In this document: in pieces, positions 16,429-24,609 of the stretch
How positions within the stretch are numbered: the first letter of the stretch is position 1
How the letters are laid out: every line of letters begins with the position of its first letter
DNA from: Tsukamurella sp. 1534
GTDB lineage: Bacteria > Actinomycetota > Actinomycetes > Mycobacteriales > Mycobacteriaceae
Assembly (NCBI RefSeq): GCF_000312385.1
Contig: NZ_HE997628.1
Span: 192,997-256,996 of the forward strand
DNA: 64,000 nt
Reading direction: 5' to 3'
Notes under the pieces: model-generated
What the model saw: only the letters and a program-made list of their open reading frames with translations
Databases searched by the model: none
Told to the model about the DNA's origin: nothing
Made by a program: the position numbers and the translations under genes

Positions 16429-17703
16429 ATGAGCACGCCCACCGCACAGGACGCCGATCTCACCGCCGTGACCGCCGCGGTGGAGGATGCCGCCCGCGCC
16501 GCCCGCGCCGCCTCGAAGCAACTGGTCACCCTCACCACCGAGCAGAAGAACGCCGCGCTGCACGCCGCCGCCGACGCGCTGCTGGCGAACAAGGACCGCA
16601 TCCTCGCCGCCAACGCGGAGGACGTGGAGCGCGCCCGCGCCGCGGGCACCGAGGAGTCGCTCGTGGACCGGCTGGCGCTCAACGAGTCCCGGGTCGACGG
16701 CATCGCGTCGGGTCTGCGTCAGGTGGCCGGGCTGCCGGACCCCGTCGGAACCGTGCTGCGCGGCTCCACGCTGCCCAACGGCCTCGAGCTGCGGCAGGTC
16801 GCCGTGCCCCTCGGCGTCGTGGGCATCGTGTACGAGGCACGGCCCAACGTCACCGTCGACGCCTTCGGCCTCACCCTCAAGTCCGGCAACGCCGTGCTGC
16901 TGCGCGGTTCCAGCTCGGCCGCGTCGAGCAACGCCGCGCTGGTGGAGATCCTGCGTGAGTCGCTCACCGCCTCCGGCATCACCCCGGACGCCGTCGCACT
17001 GCTGTCCGCGGAGTCCCGCGCCAGCGTCACCGCGCTCATCCGCGCCCGCGGCCTCGTCGACGTGGTGATCCCGCGCGGCGGCGCCGGCCTCATCGCGGCC
17101 GTCGTGCGCGACGCCACCGTGCCGACCATCGAGACCGGCGTGGGCAACTGCCACGTGTACGTGCACTCCGCGGCGGATCAGGACATGGCCGAGCGGATCG
17201 TCGTGAACGCCAAGACCCGCCGCCCCAGCGTCTGCAACACCGTCGAGACCGTGCTCGTGGACCGCGCGCTGGCCGACACCTTCCTGCCGCGCCTGCTGGG
17301 CACCTTCCAGGCCGAGGGGGTCGTGGTGCACGGCGACGAGGAGGGCATGGTGCCCGCCACCGACACCGATTGGGCCGACGAGTACCTCAGCCTGGACGTC
17401 GCGGTGAAGCTGGTCGAGGGTCTCGACGGCGCCGTCGCGCACATCGACCGCTTCGGCACGGGCCACACCGAGGCCATCGTCACCGACGACCTGTCCGCCG
17501 CGCGCGCCTTCACCACCCGCGTGGACGCCGCCGCCGTGATGGTCAACGCCTCCACCGCCTTCACCGACGGTGAGCAGTTCGGCTTCGGCGCCGAGATCGG
17601 CATCTCCACCCAGAAGCTGCACGCACGCGGCCCGATGGGCCTCCCGGAGCTCACCTCCACCAAGTGGATCGCCTGGGGCGACGGACATGTCCGACCCCGC
17701 TAA
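16429..17703 (+). CDS. proA: Gamma-glutamyl phosphate reductase
   Basis: ProA reduces gamma-glutamyl phosphate to glutamate semialdehyde with NADPH, the second step of proline synthesis. The 424-residue protein has the aldehyde-dehydrogenase-like fold with [33 protein letters not shown] and the catalytic-Cys segment [34 protein letters not shown] near the end is diagnostic. Length is normal. The ATG sits 6 nt after a TATCCT hexamer. The proB partner is not in this window. Mycobacteria keep proA next to the MoxR/VWA pair, but here two SRPBCC genes lie between. Confidence 0.97.
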   Translation: MSTPTAQDADLTAVTAAVEDAARAARAASKQLVTLTTEQKNAALHAAADALLANKDRILAANAEDVERARAAGTEESLVDRLALNESRVDGIASGLRQVAGLPDPVGTVLRGSTLPNGLELRQVAVPLGVVGIVYEARPNVTVDAFGLTLKSGNAVLLRGSSSAASSNAALVEILRESLTASGITPDAVALLSAESRASVTALIRARGLVDVVIPRGGAGLIAAVVRDATVPTIETGVGNCHVYVHSAADQDMAERIVVNAKTRRPSVCNTVETVLVDRALADTFLPRLLGTFQAEGVVVHGDEEGMVPATDTDWADEYLSLDVAVKLVEGLDGAVAHIDRFGTGHTEAIVTDDLSAARAFTTRVDAAAVMVNASTAFTDGEQFGFGAEIGISTQKLHARGPMGLPELTSTKWIAWGDGHVRPR

Positions 17704-17722
17704 CGACGGGCCGAGCGCGGGG

Positions 17723-17728
17723 TAGGTT
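17723..17728 (+). promoter_or_regulatory. Leaderless -10 (TAGGTT) of the first SRPBCC gene
   Basis: TAGGTT ends 6 nt before the ATG at 17735; the intervening bases hold no ribosome binding site. Confidence 0.55.
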
Positions 17729-17734
17729 GTCGCC

Positions 17735-18181
17735 ATGGCAATCAACGAGTCACTCGAATTCGACATCGACGCCCCGGTCACGCTCGTGCTGGACACGCTC
17801 GCCGACGTCGACGCGCTGCCGGACTGGTCCTCCGCGCACAGCAACGTCAAGGTGGTCGAACGCGACGCCAACGGGCGGCCCAGCGTGGTGGACGCGTCCG
17901 TCGGCCTCATGATGTTCAGCGACAACCTGACGTTCGATTACGTCTTCACCGACACCAGCTGCAAGTGGGACACCCGCAACGAGGGCATCGCCGTGCGCAG
18001 CCAGGGCGGCATCTACGAGCTGTCCCCGAAGGGTGACGACCAGACCCACGTCAAGGTCACCATGTACCTCGACCCCAAGGTCAAGGCGCCCGGCTTCGTG
18101 GTGAAGAAGGGCATCAAGGTGGCCATGGACATCATCAAGAACGGCCTCACCAAAGAGGTCATGAAGCGCAAGAACGCCTGA
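17735..18181 (+). CDS. SRPBCC family protein (START/polyketide cyclase-like), copy 1
   Basis: A 148-residue single-domain SRPBCC protein, a helix-grip fold that binds a hydrophobic ligand in an internal cavity. It opens with AINESLEFDIDAP and holds VDALPDWSSAHSNVKVVERD, the family pattern of an N-terminal strand, short helices and a beta sheet. The long amphipathic C-terminal helix ends in EVMKRKNA. It is a clear tandem paralogue of the next gene: both start MAIN, share PxWSS and end in a basic tail. No signal peptide is seen. The ligand is unknown. Its own leaderless -10 suggests a promoter separate from proA. Confidence 0.85.
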   Translation: MAINESLEFDIDAPVTLVLDTLADVDALPDWSSAHSNVKVVERDANGRPSVVDASVGLMMFSDNLTFDYVFTDTSCKWDTRNEGIAVRSQGGIYELSPKGDDQTHVKVTMYLDPKVKAPGFVVKKGIKVAMDIIKNGLTKEVMKRKNA

Positions 18182-18226
18182 CGACGGTGCCGGGCCTCGC
18201 CCACGGCGGCGCCCGTCGGACCCGGC

Positions 18227-18232
18227 TACATT
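18227..18232 (+). promoter_or_regulatory. Leaderless -10 (TACATT) of the second SRPBCC gene
   Basis: TACATT ends 6 nt before the ATG at 18239. This probably also transcribes moxR and the VWA gene that follow. Confidence 0.5.
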
Positions 18233-18238
18233 GTTGCA

Positions 18239-18691
18239 ATGGCAATCAATGAGAAGGTCGAGTTCGAGATCGACGCCCCGGCAGCGCTCGCCTACGCCAC
18301 GCTGCTGGACGTGGAATCGCTGCCCGAGTGGTCGTCCTCGCACAAGAGCGTGACGGTCGTCGAGCGCGATGAGGCCGGCAACCCGAGCCTCGTCGAGGTG
18401 GAGGCCGGCATGGTCGGCATCAGCGACAGCATGCGCTTCCGCTACGAGTTCACGCCGCAGACCAAGGTGTCCTGGCGGTCCGAGGGCGAGGGCAAGGCGG
18501 TCCGCGCCCAGGGCGGGTCCTACCTGCTCACACCACTCGCAGACGATCGAGTGCGCGTGTTGTGCGATATGAACATCGACCTCAAGATCAAGCTGCCCGG
18601 CTTCGTCGTGAAGAAGGGTGTGAAGATGAGTGCAGAGATCGCGTCGAAGGGCTTCGAGAAGGAGGTCCTCAAACGGAAGGCTGCACGCTGA
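18239..18691 (+). CDS. SRPBCC family protein, copy 2
   Basis: A 150-residue SRPBCC protein, paralogous to the preceding gene. Shared features are the MAIN start, IDAP near residue 12, LPEWSSSHKSVTVVERDEAG, and a C-terminal helix ending FEKEVLKRKAAR. The two copies have diverged well beyond recent duplication, so both are probably maintained. It is predicted to be a cytoplasmic lipid- or hydrophobic-ligand-binding protein. Its stop overlaps the likely CTG start of moxR, so translation of the ATPase may depend on this gene. No catalytic residues can be assigned. Confidence 0.85.
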   Translation: MAINEKVEFEIDAPAALAYATLLDVESLPEWSSSHKSVTVVERDEAGNPSLVEVEAGMVGISDSMRFRYEFTPQTKVSWRSEGEGKAVRAQGGSYLLTPLADDRVRVLCDMNIDLKIKLPGFVVKKGVKMSAEIASKGFEKEVLKRKAAR

Positions 18692-19593
18692 GCATCGACA
18701 CCACGACCCCGGCCCCGACGGCGCTGTTCACCAGCGTCGACGACGTCGCCGCGGCTCTCCGCGAGACGGGCTACATCCCGTCGACCGCGACCGCGACGGC
18801 CGTGTTCCTCGCCGACCGGCTCGGCAAGCCCCTCCTCGTGGAGGGGCCCGCCGGCGTCGGCAAGACCGAACTGGCCCGCGCCTGCGCCCAGGCCCGCGCG
18901 GCCCGGTTCGTCCGCCTCCAGTGCTACGAGGGCATCGACGAGGCGCGCGCCCTGTACGAGTGGAACCACGCGAAGCAGATCCTCCGGATCCAGTCCGCCG
19001 GCCCGTCGGGCGGCGACTGGGACGAGACCAAGGAGGACGTGTTCGCCGAGGAGTTCCTGCTGCCCCGGCCCCTGCTGCAGGCCGTGCGGGAGAGCGGACC
19101 GTCGGTCCTGCTCATCGACGAGGCCGACAAGGCGGACCTCGAGTTCGAGGGGCTCCTCCTGGAAGTGCTCTCGGACTACGCGGTGACGGTGCCCGAGCTG
19201 GGCACCATCGTCGCCGAGCGCAAGCCGCTGGTGTTCCTCACCTCGAACGCCACCCGCGAGCTGTCGGAGGCGCTCAAGCGCCGCTGCCTCTACCTGCACA
19301 TCGACTTCCCCGATGCCGAGCTGGAGCTGTCGATCATCCGCAGCCGCGTCCCCGACCTGTCGGTCGAGGTGGCGCAGCAGCTGCTCCGGGTGATCGCGAC
19401 CCTGCGCGGCCTCGACCTGAAGAAGAAGCCGTCGGTCTCCGAGACGCTCGACTGGTGCCGCACGCTGCTGGCCCTCGGCGTCACGGGATCCGCCAGCGGG
19501 TCCATCGACAAGGCGGCGCTCGCCGCGACCCTCGGCGTGGTGCTCAAGCACAAGGTCGACATCGAAACCGCCTCGGCGGCACTGGGATTGTAG
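18688..19593 (+). CDS. MoxR family AAA+ ATPase
   Basis: A MoxR ATPase of about 301 residues. Walker A is EGPAGVGKTELA (about 52-63), Walker B VLLIDEADKAD (about 139-149), and sensor 1 is FLTSNATRELSEALKRRC. MoxR proteins act as chaperone-like factors with VWA proteins to insert metals or remodel complexes, and the VWA partner follows. No ATG, GTG or TTG fits the conserved N-terminus (TSVDDVAAALRETGYIP). The only start without a long overlap is CTG at 18688, forming CTGA with the upstream stop. The alternative, ATG at 18562, would overlap the SRPBCC gene by 130 bp. The start is uncertain; the function is firm. Confidence 0.85.
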   Translation: MSIDTTTPAPTALFTSVDDVAAALRETGYIPSTATATAVFLADRLGKPLLVEGPAGVGKTELARACAQARAARFVRLQCYEGIDEARALYEWNHAKQILRIQSAGPSGGDWDETKEDVFAEEFLLPRPLLQAVRESGPSVLLIDEADKADLEFEGLLLEVLSDYAVTVPELGTIVAERKPLVFLTSNATRELSEALKRRCLYLHIDFPDAELELSIIRSRVPDLSVEVAQQLLRVIATLRGLDLKKKPSVSETLDWCRTLLALGVTGSASGSIDKAALAATLGVVLKHKVDIETASAALGL

Positions 19594-19602
19594 GTAACCA
19601 CG

Positions 19603-21087
19603 ATGGCCTCGGCACCGAGCCCCGCGGGGACACCGCTCGATCAGCACCTGCATGCGTTCGTGCGGGCGCTGCGCTCCAAGGGGCTCTCGATCGGCCCCGG
19701 CGAGGCGATCACGGCCGCCGAGGTGCTCACGGTGCTCGACCTCGCCGACCGCGCCCAGCTACGGGAGGGAATGGCGGCGGTGCTGCTGCGGGAGCAGATG
19801 CACCGCAAGGCCTTCGACGTGATCTTCGACCTCTACTTCCCGGTGCGCGGCGGATTCGGGACCGAGGGGCCCGCGTCCGGCTCGGGTGACGGCGGCGACG
19901 GGGGCTGCGAGGGCACGGCCGGCGACGCCGACCCCGCACGGATGCCCGGCGAGCAGCCGGATCCCGATGAGGTCCGCGAGGCGCTGCGCCAGGAGGCGGT
20001 CGCCGCACTCGTCGCGGGTGGTGACCACGACGGGATCGCCAGCCAGATCGTGGAGCAGCTCGGCCAGTACCAGTCCGCGACCGGCGGCGCGTACTCCTCG
20101 TACCAGGCGCTCAAGGCCCTCAACCCGCAGACGCTCATCGCCGCCATCGCGAACGGACTGCTCGCCGCCGCGGGCGAGGACGGCGCGGAGCCCGGCGGCT
20201 TCGAGTACGAATCCGCGCGCCGCGTCGCGCGGGCCCGCGTCGCCGCGCTCACCGAGCGGGTCACCGAGCTCACGTCCGTCGCCATGGCCGCCCGACGGGG
20301 CCCCGAGGCCGTCGTCGAATACGCTGCGCCCGTGCTGCCGGAGAACGTCGCCTTCTTCGCCGCCACCCGCAGCGAGCTGCACCGCATGGAGCAGACGGTG
20401 CGCCCCCTGGCCAGGCAGCTCTCCACCCGGCTGCTGGTGCGCCGCCGCCGCGCCCGCCGCGGGCCGATCGACCTGCGCCGCACACTTCGCAAGTCGATGT
20501 CGACGGGCGGAGTCCCGATCGATCTGGCGCACCGTCGGCCCCGGCCCACCAAGCCCGAGCTCGTGCTCCTGTGCGACCTGTCCGGTTCGGTCGCCGGCTT
20601 CTCCAACTTCACGCTGCTGCTCACGCACGCGCTCAGCGCGGAGTTCTCCAAGATCCGGGTCTTCGGCTTCGTCGACGCCGTGGACGAGATCACCGACTAC
20701 ATCGACCCCAGTCGCACGCTCACCGTGGACACGGTGGTCGACATGTTCGACCGGGTGATCCGCGAGACCAAGGTGGCCCGGTTCGGCGGCTCCGACTACG
20801 GGAACATGCTGCGCACCTTCGTCCGCGAGTTCCCCGACGCGGTCACGCACCGCGGCACCCTGCTGATCCTGGGCGACGCCCGCTCCAACCACACCGACCC
20901 CGCGCGCGGCGAGCTCGCGGAGCTCGTCGAGCAGGCCCGTCACGCGTTCTGGCTCAACCCCGAGCGGAAGGCGTCGTGGGGAACCGGGGATTCTGTGGCC
21001 GACGAGTACGGCCGGATCATCGACATGTACGAGTGCCGCACCGCGGGACAGCTCGCCGACGTCATCGGGAGGCTGCTGCCCGTCTGA
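19603..21087 (+). CDS. VWA domain-containing protein (CoxE-like)
   Basis: A 494-residue protein with a C-terminal von Willebrand A domain. The metal-dependent adhesion motif is visible as LLCDLSGSV (about residues 318-326). The N-terminal half is helical, with a Gly/Asp-rich stretch (about 87-125) and Arg-rich [19 protein letters not shown] before the VWA domain. CoxE-type proteins pair with MoxR ATPases in maturing metalloenzymes. No such enzyme is encoded nearby, so the client is unknown. It starts 9 bp after moxR. The MoxR-VWA pair is conserved next to nadD in mycobacteria. Confidence 0.87.
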   Translation: MASAPSPAGTPLDQHLHAFVRALRSKGLSIGPGEAITAAEVLTVLDLADRAQLREGMAAVLLREQMHRKAFDVIFDLYFPVRGGFGTEGPASGSGDGGDGGCEGTAGDADPARMPGEQPDPDEVREALRQEAVAALVAGGDHDGIASQIVEQLGQYQSATGGAYSSYQALKALNPQTLIAAIANGLLAAAGEDGAEPGGFEYESARRVARARVAALTERVTELTSVAMAARRGPEAVVEYAAPVLPENVAFFAATRSELHRMEQTVRPLARQLSTRLLVRRRRARRGPIDLRRTLRKSMSTGGVPIDLAHRRPRPTKPELVLLCDLSGSVAGFSNFTLLLTHALSAEFSKIRVFGFVDAVDEITDYIDPSRTLTVDTVVDMFDRVIRETKVARFGGSDYGNMLRTFVREFPDAVTHRGTLLILGDARSNHTDPARGELAELVEQARHAFWLNPERKASWGTGDSVADEYGRIIDMYECRTAGQLADVIGRLLPV

Positions 21088-21104
21088 GGCCGCGGACCGC
21101 CGAA

Positions 21105-21110
21105 TAGGAT
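21105..21110 (+). promoter_or_regulatory. Leaderless -10 (TAGGAT) of nadD
   Basis: TAGGAT ends 8 nt before the ATG at 21119, a slightly longer gap than at the other genes. It would start the nadD-rsfS-gpgP-octT-degV operon. Confidence 0.5.
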
Positions 21111-21118
21111 CAGATCCC

Positions 21119-21793
21119 ATGTCTCACGACCGCACGCACCCAGGGGCGACGCCCGCCGCCGCGCGCCGGCGCCGGGTCGGCGTCATGGGCGGCACGTTCG
21201 ACCCCGTCCACAACGGTCACCTGGTGGCCGCGAGCGAGGTCGCCGACCGGTTCGACCTCGACGAGGTGGTGTTCGTCCCCACCGGCAGGCCGTGGCAGAA
21301 GGACGACGTGACGCCCGCCGAGGACCGCTACCTGATGACGGTCATCGCCACCGCCTCGAACCCGCAGTTCTCGGTGAGCCGCGTCGACATCGAACGCGGC
21401 GGCGACACCTACACCGTGGACACGCTGCGCGACCTGCGCGCCCAGACCCCGGACAGCGACCTGTTCTTCATCACCGGAGCCGACGCCCTCGCCTCCATCC
21501 TCAGCTGGCAGGACTGGGAGGAGCTGTTCGGGCTCGCCACCTTCGTGGGTGTCTCGCGGCCCGGGTACCACCTCGCCGCCGATCACCTCTCCGACGTGCC
21601 GCGGGATAGATTGTTCCTCGTGGAGGTGCCCGCCCTGGCCATCTCGTCGACCGACTGCCGCGCGCGCGCCGACTCGGGGCGGCCCGTCTGGTACCTCGTG
21701 CCCGACGGCGTGGTGCAGTACATCGCCAAACGAGGGCTGTACCAGAGCCATCCGGAGACCCCGGCCAAGAACCTGAACCCAGGAGGATCATGA
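21119..21793 (+). CDS. nadD: Nicotinate-nucleotide adenylyltransferase
   Basis: NadD transfers AMP to nicotinate mononucleotide, giving deamido-NAD in NAD synthesis. The 224-residue protein has the nucleotidyltransferase motif [18 protein letters not shown] (about 21-38) and the C-terminal ISSTDCRAR, corresponding to the ISST-x-x-R signature. The first 18 residues are a variable, Arg/Ala-rich extension. A leaderless -10 upstream supports the ATG used, although a start nearer GVMGG cannot be excluded. The stop overlaps rsfS as ATGA. Confidence 0.95.
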   Translation: MSHDRTHPGATPAAARRRRVGVMGGTFDPVHNGHLVAASEVADRFDLDEVVFVPTGRPWQKDDVTPAEDRYLMTVIATASNPQFSVSRVDIERGGDTYTVDTLRDLRAQTPDSDLFFITGADALASILSWQDWEELFGLATFVGVSRPGYHLAADHLSDVPRDRLFLVEVPALAISSTDCRARADSGRPVWYLVPDGVVQYIAKRGLYQSHPETPAKNLNPGGS

Positions 21794-22206
21794 CCGCATC
21801 TACCGCCGCCCGCGAGATGGCCGCCATCGCGGCCCGCGCCGCGGACGACAAGCTCGCCACCGACGTCGTGGTGCTCGACGTCTCCGAGCAGCTCGTGCTC
21901 ACCGAGGCGTTCGTCATCGCGTCCGCCGGGAACGAGCGGCAGGTCTCATCGATCGTCGAGGAGGTGGAGGACAAGCTCCGCGAGGCCGGCTTCAAGCCGA
22001 CCCGCCGCGAGGGCGCCCGGGAGGGCCGCTGGGCCCTGCTGGACTTCCTCGACATCGTGGTGCACGTCTTCCACCAGGACGAGCGTGACTACTACGCGCT
22101 CGAGAAGCTGTGGAAGGACTGCCCGCACATCGAGGTCGAGGGGCTCGGCGAGCACGCCGGCGAGGACGCCGCGAGCGGTGACGCCGAGGCGGGCGAGGAC
22201 GCCTGA
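21790..22206 (+). CDS. rsfS: Ribosomal silencing factor RsfS
   Basis: RsfS binds L14 on the large subunit and blocks subunit joining when nutrients are low. The 138-residue protein has the conserved core [31 protein letters not shown] and the segment [30 protein letters not shown], followed by an acidic Ala/Glu/Asp tail. A strong AGGAGG precedes the ATG, which overlaps the nadD stop. The nadD-rsfS pairing is widespread in bacteria. The TGATG junction links it to gpgP. Confidence 0.95.
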   Translation: MTASTAAREMAAIAARAADDKLATDVVVLDVSEQLVLTEAFVIASAGNERQVSSIVEEVEDKLREAGFKPTRREGAREGRWALLDFLDIVVHVFHQDERDYYALEKLWKDCPHIEVEGLGEHAGEDAASGDAEAGEDA

Positions 22207-22907
22207 TGCGGGTGGAGGACGGGCTGGACTCGTCGGTCGAGCGGCTCACGCCCGTCGTCCGGCGCCTCATCCTGCTGCGGCACGGCCAGACCGCGTCGAA
22301 CGCCGAGGGCCGGATGCAGGGCCAGCTGGACACCGACCTCACGGAACTCGGCCGCCGGCAGGCTGCCGCTGCCGCCGCCGCGCTCGCCGACCGAGAGCCC
22401 CTCGTCATCCTGAGCTCCGACCTGCGCCGCGCCCGCGACACCGCGGACGCGCTCGGCGCCGCGACCGGCGTCACCGTCGACACCGACCCCCGGTTGCGCG
22501 AGACCATGCTGGGCGACTGGCAGGGCATGACGCACGCCGAGGTCGACGCCTCGATGCCCGGAGCGCGGCTGCGGTGGCGCGACGCCCCGGAGTGGGCGCC
22601 GCCCGGCGGCGAGGCCCGTGTGGACGTGGCGGCCCGTTCGTTCCCGCTCGTCGGCGAACTGATCGCGAACCTCCCCGAGTGGGGCGACAGCGAGCGGCCC
22701 GTCGTCCTGGTGGCGCACGGCGGCCTGGTCGCGGCACTCACCGCCCGGCTGCTCGACCTGCCCGTGACGTCGTGGCCCGTCCTCGGCGGCCTCGGTAACT
22801 GCAGCTGGGTGCAACTGTCCGGGCACGGCGACGAGCCGCGCTGGCGGCTGGACGTGTGGAACGCCTCCGCAGACGTCGATCCCCGGCCCGCGCCCGAGGT
22901 CCAGTGA
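22206..22907 (+). CDS. gpgP: Histidine phosphatase, probable glucosyl-3-phosphoglycerate phosphatase
   Basis: A 233-residue histidine phosphatase. The phosphohistidine motif LLRHGQTASNAEGR (His26) and second His (VAHGGLV, near 179) are intact. In mycobacteria the orthologue at this locus (Rv2419c) is GpgP, which dephosphorylates glucosyl-3-phosphoglycerate, the second step of methylglucose lipopolysaccharide synthesis. The assignment here rests on synteny: rsfS upstream and octT downstream. By sequence alone it could be called a phosphoglycerate-mutase-like phosphatase. It starts within a TGATG overlap. Confidence 0.85.
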   Translation: MRVEDGLDSSVERLTPVVRRLILLRHGQTASNAEGRMQGQLDTDLTELGRRQAAAAAAALADREPLVILSSDLRRARDTADALGAATGVTVDTDPRLRETMLGDWQGMTHAEVDASMPGARLRWRDAPEWAPPGGEARVDVAARSFPLVGELIANLPEWGDSERPVVLVAHGGLVAALTARLLDLPVTSWPVLGGLGNCSWVQLSGHGDEPRWRLDVWNASADVDPRPAPEVQ

Positions 22908-22917
22908 GCGACGTCCG

Positions 22918-23634
22918 ATGACCGGCACCCTGCTCGTGCTCAGCGATTCGCTGGGCTTCTACGGACCCGAGGGCGCCCTGCCCGCGACCGACCCGCGGAT
23001 CTGGCCCAACCTCGTGGCCGAGGAACTCGGCCTGCGGTGCGAGCTGTTCGCCCGCGTCGGCTGGACCACCCGCGACGGGTGGTGGTGCGTGTCCCAGGAC
23101 CCCCGGGTCTGGGCCGCGGTGCCGGACGTGCGGGCCGCGGTGCTCGCGCTGGGCGGGATGGATTCACTGCCCTCGCCGGTGCCGACGGCACTCCGCGAGC
23201 AGATCCGCTACCTGCGGCCCGCTGCCCTCCGCGCCCGCGCCCGCGACGGGTACGCGGTGATCCAGCGCGTGTTCTCCCCGGTGGGCTGGCCCATGGCGCT
23301 GCCGCCGAAGGTCACCGCCGAATACCTGGGCAAGACCTACGACGCGATCGCCGCACTACGGCCGGAGGCGCCCGTCGCCGTCATGGGGCCGGCCGTGCAC
23401 CGGACCCGCGCGTACGCGTACGCGCAGCCCGGCTGGGCGGCGACCGATGCGGCCATGCGGGAGTGGGCCGACGGTGCCGGAGTGCCGTTCGTCCCCGTCC
23501 GTGACCTGTGCGAGTGGTCGTTCGACCTGGGGATCAATAACATCGACGGAATCCATTGGTCGTTCGAGATGCATGAGCAGGTGGCGCGGCGCGTGCTGCG
23601 CGGCCTGCACGCAGCGGAGGGGAGTACGTCGTGA
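22918..23634 (+). CDS. octT: Diglucosylglycerate octanoyltransferase
   Basis: A 238-residue SGNH-hydrolase-like acyltransferase. The nucleophile block is LVLSDSLGFYGPEGALP (Ser in SDSLG), and DGIHWSFEMHEQVA near the C-terminus holds the Asp/His pair. OctT in mycobacteria (Rv2418c) transfers octanoate to diglucosylglycerate in early methylglucose lipopolysaccharide assembly. Position between gpgP and degV and the matching motifs support orthology. It begins 10 bp after gpgP and overlaps degV by 4 bp. These polysaccharides are thought to regulate fatty acid synthase in mycobacteria. Confidence 0.85.
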   Translation: MTGTLLVLSDSLGFYGPEGALPATDPRIWPNLVAEELGLRCELFARVGWTTRDGWWCVSQDPRVWAAVPDVRAAVLALGGMDSLPSPVPTALREQIRYLRPAALRARARDGYAVIQRVFSPVGWPMALPPKVTAEYLGKTYDAIAALRPEAPVAVMGPAVHRTRAYAYAQPGWAATDAAMREWADGAGVPFVPVRDLCEWSFDLGINNIDGIHWSFEMHEQVARRVLRGLHAAEGSTS

Positions 23635-24473
23635 GCGTTGTCGTCGTCACCGACGCCTCCGCGGCGATCGCCCCCGCGCGGATCGAGGAGCTGGGCATCC
23701 ACGTTCTGCCCCTGCACGTCCTCTCCGCCGACGGCGAGTTCATCGACCACGGCACCGGATACTCCGCGGAGCGCTTCGTCAAGGAGGGCGTGACCACGTC
23801 GGGGCCGTCGGCCGGTGAGGTCCGCGAGGTGCTCGAGGCCGCCGTCGCGCGGGCCGGCGGCGACGGGGTCGTCGTGATCACCATGAGCTCGCACCTGAGC
23901 TCCACGTACTCGACGGCTGTCGCACAGGCCGCCCTGCTGGACGCCGGCATCACCGTGATCGACTCCCGCAGCATCGACATGGCCATGGGTTTCGGCGTGC
24001 TGGAGGCGGCACGCCTCGCGGCCGCGGGCGCAGACTCCGAGACCATCGCCGGGGCCGCGCAGCAGGTGCTGGACTCCTCCGACGGCTTCTTCTGCGTGGC
24101 GAAGCTGGATCACCTCCGCGCCGGAGGGCGGGTCAGCGCGCTCGCGGCCCTGCTCGGCGGCGCGCTGCAGATCGTGCCGGTGTTGCGGCTCGCGGACGGG
24201 CGGATCGTGTCCGAGAAGAAGACCCGCACCGTGACCCGCGCCCGGGATCAGCTCGCGGCGCTCGCGGCGCAGCACATCGGCGACCGGCCTGCCCGGATCG
24301 CGGTGCACCACGTCGAAGCGCCGGAGGCCGCGGCGAAGGTCGCCGAGCAGGTGCGCGCCGAGTTCCCGCAGATCGCGGAGCTGGTGGTCGGCCCGTTCGG
24401 CGGCACCATCGCCGCCCACCTCGGTCCGGGTGCGGTCGGGGTCGCGGTCGCGATCGCCCTCCCCGAGCAGTAG
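23631..24473 (+). CDS. DegV family fatty acid-binding protein
   Basis: A 280-residue DegV protein, the family of FakB fatty-acid carriers. The fatty-acid head-group motifs are visible: VVVTDASAAI at the N-terminus, the TSGPS segment and TMSSHLSSTYS near residue 85, then VIDSRSIDMAMGF and the KLDHLRAGGRVS segment. It presumably presents a bound fatty acid to a DAK2 kinase such as the one at 1610, by inference. GTG at 23631 overlaps the octT stop as GTGA. Last gene of the nadD operon; a 136-bp gap follows. Confidence 0.88.
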   Translation: MSVVVVTDASAAIAPARIEELGIHVLPLHVLSADGEFIDHGTGYSAERFVKEGVTTSGPSAGEVREVLEAAVARAGGDGVVVITMSSHLSSTYSTAVAQAALLDAGITVIDSRSIDMAMGFGVLEAARLAAAGADSETIAGAAQQVLDSSDGFFCVAKLDHLRAGGRVSALAALLGGALQIVPVLRLADGRIVSEKKTRTVTRARDQLAALAAQHIGDRPARIAVHHVEAPEAAAKVAEQVRAEFPQIAELVVGPFGGTIAAHLGPGAVGVAVAIALPEQ

Positions 24474-24520
24474 CCGGGCCCTAGCACGGAGCACCGTCAC
24501 GGACGGCGCGTACGGACCCG

Positions 24521-24547
24521 TCATCCACAGGTTCGGGGTTATCCACA
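24521..24547 (+). promoter_or_regulatory. Two DnaA-box-like direct repeats upstream of comEA
   Basis: TCATCCACA (24521-24529) and TTATCCACA (24539-24547) are direct repeats 18 bp apart. The second matches the bacterial DnaA consensus exactly. They lie 50-90 bp before the comEA start. DnaA could regulate or be titrated here; this is inference. Confidence 0.45.
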
Positions 24548-24597
24548 GGTGGCCCGTTCCGGCGCCTTCCGGGCCGGTTTCCGGCGGGGCGCCCGCA

Positions 24598-24603
24598 TAC
24601 GGT
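24598..24603 (+). promoter_or_regulatory. Leaderless -10 (TACGGT) of comEA
   Basis: TACGGT ends 6 nt before the ATG at 24610 and supports that start over upstream in-frame codons. Confidence 0.45.
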
Positions 24604-24609
24604 GCGGAC

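Noticed and set aside
24521-24547. DnaA-like boxes as a replication origin
   Set aside because: Only two boxes, no AT-rich unwinding element and no dnaA/dnaN neighbours; a regulatory site is more likely.
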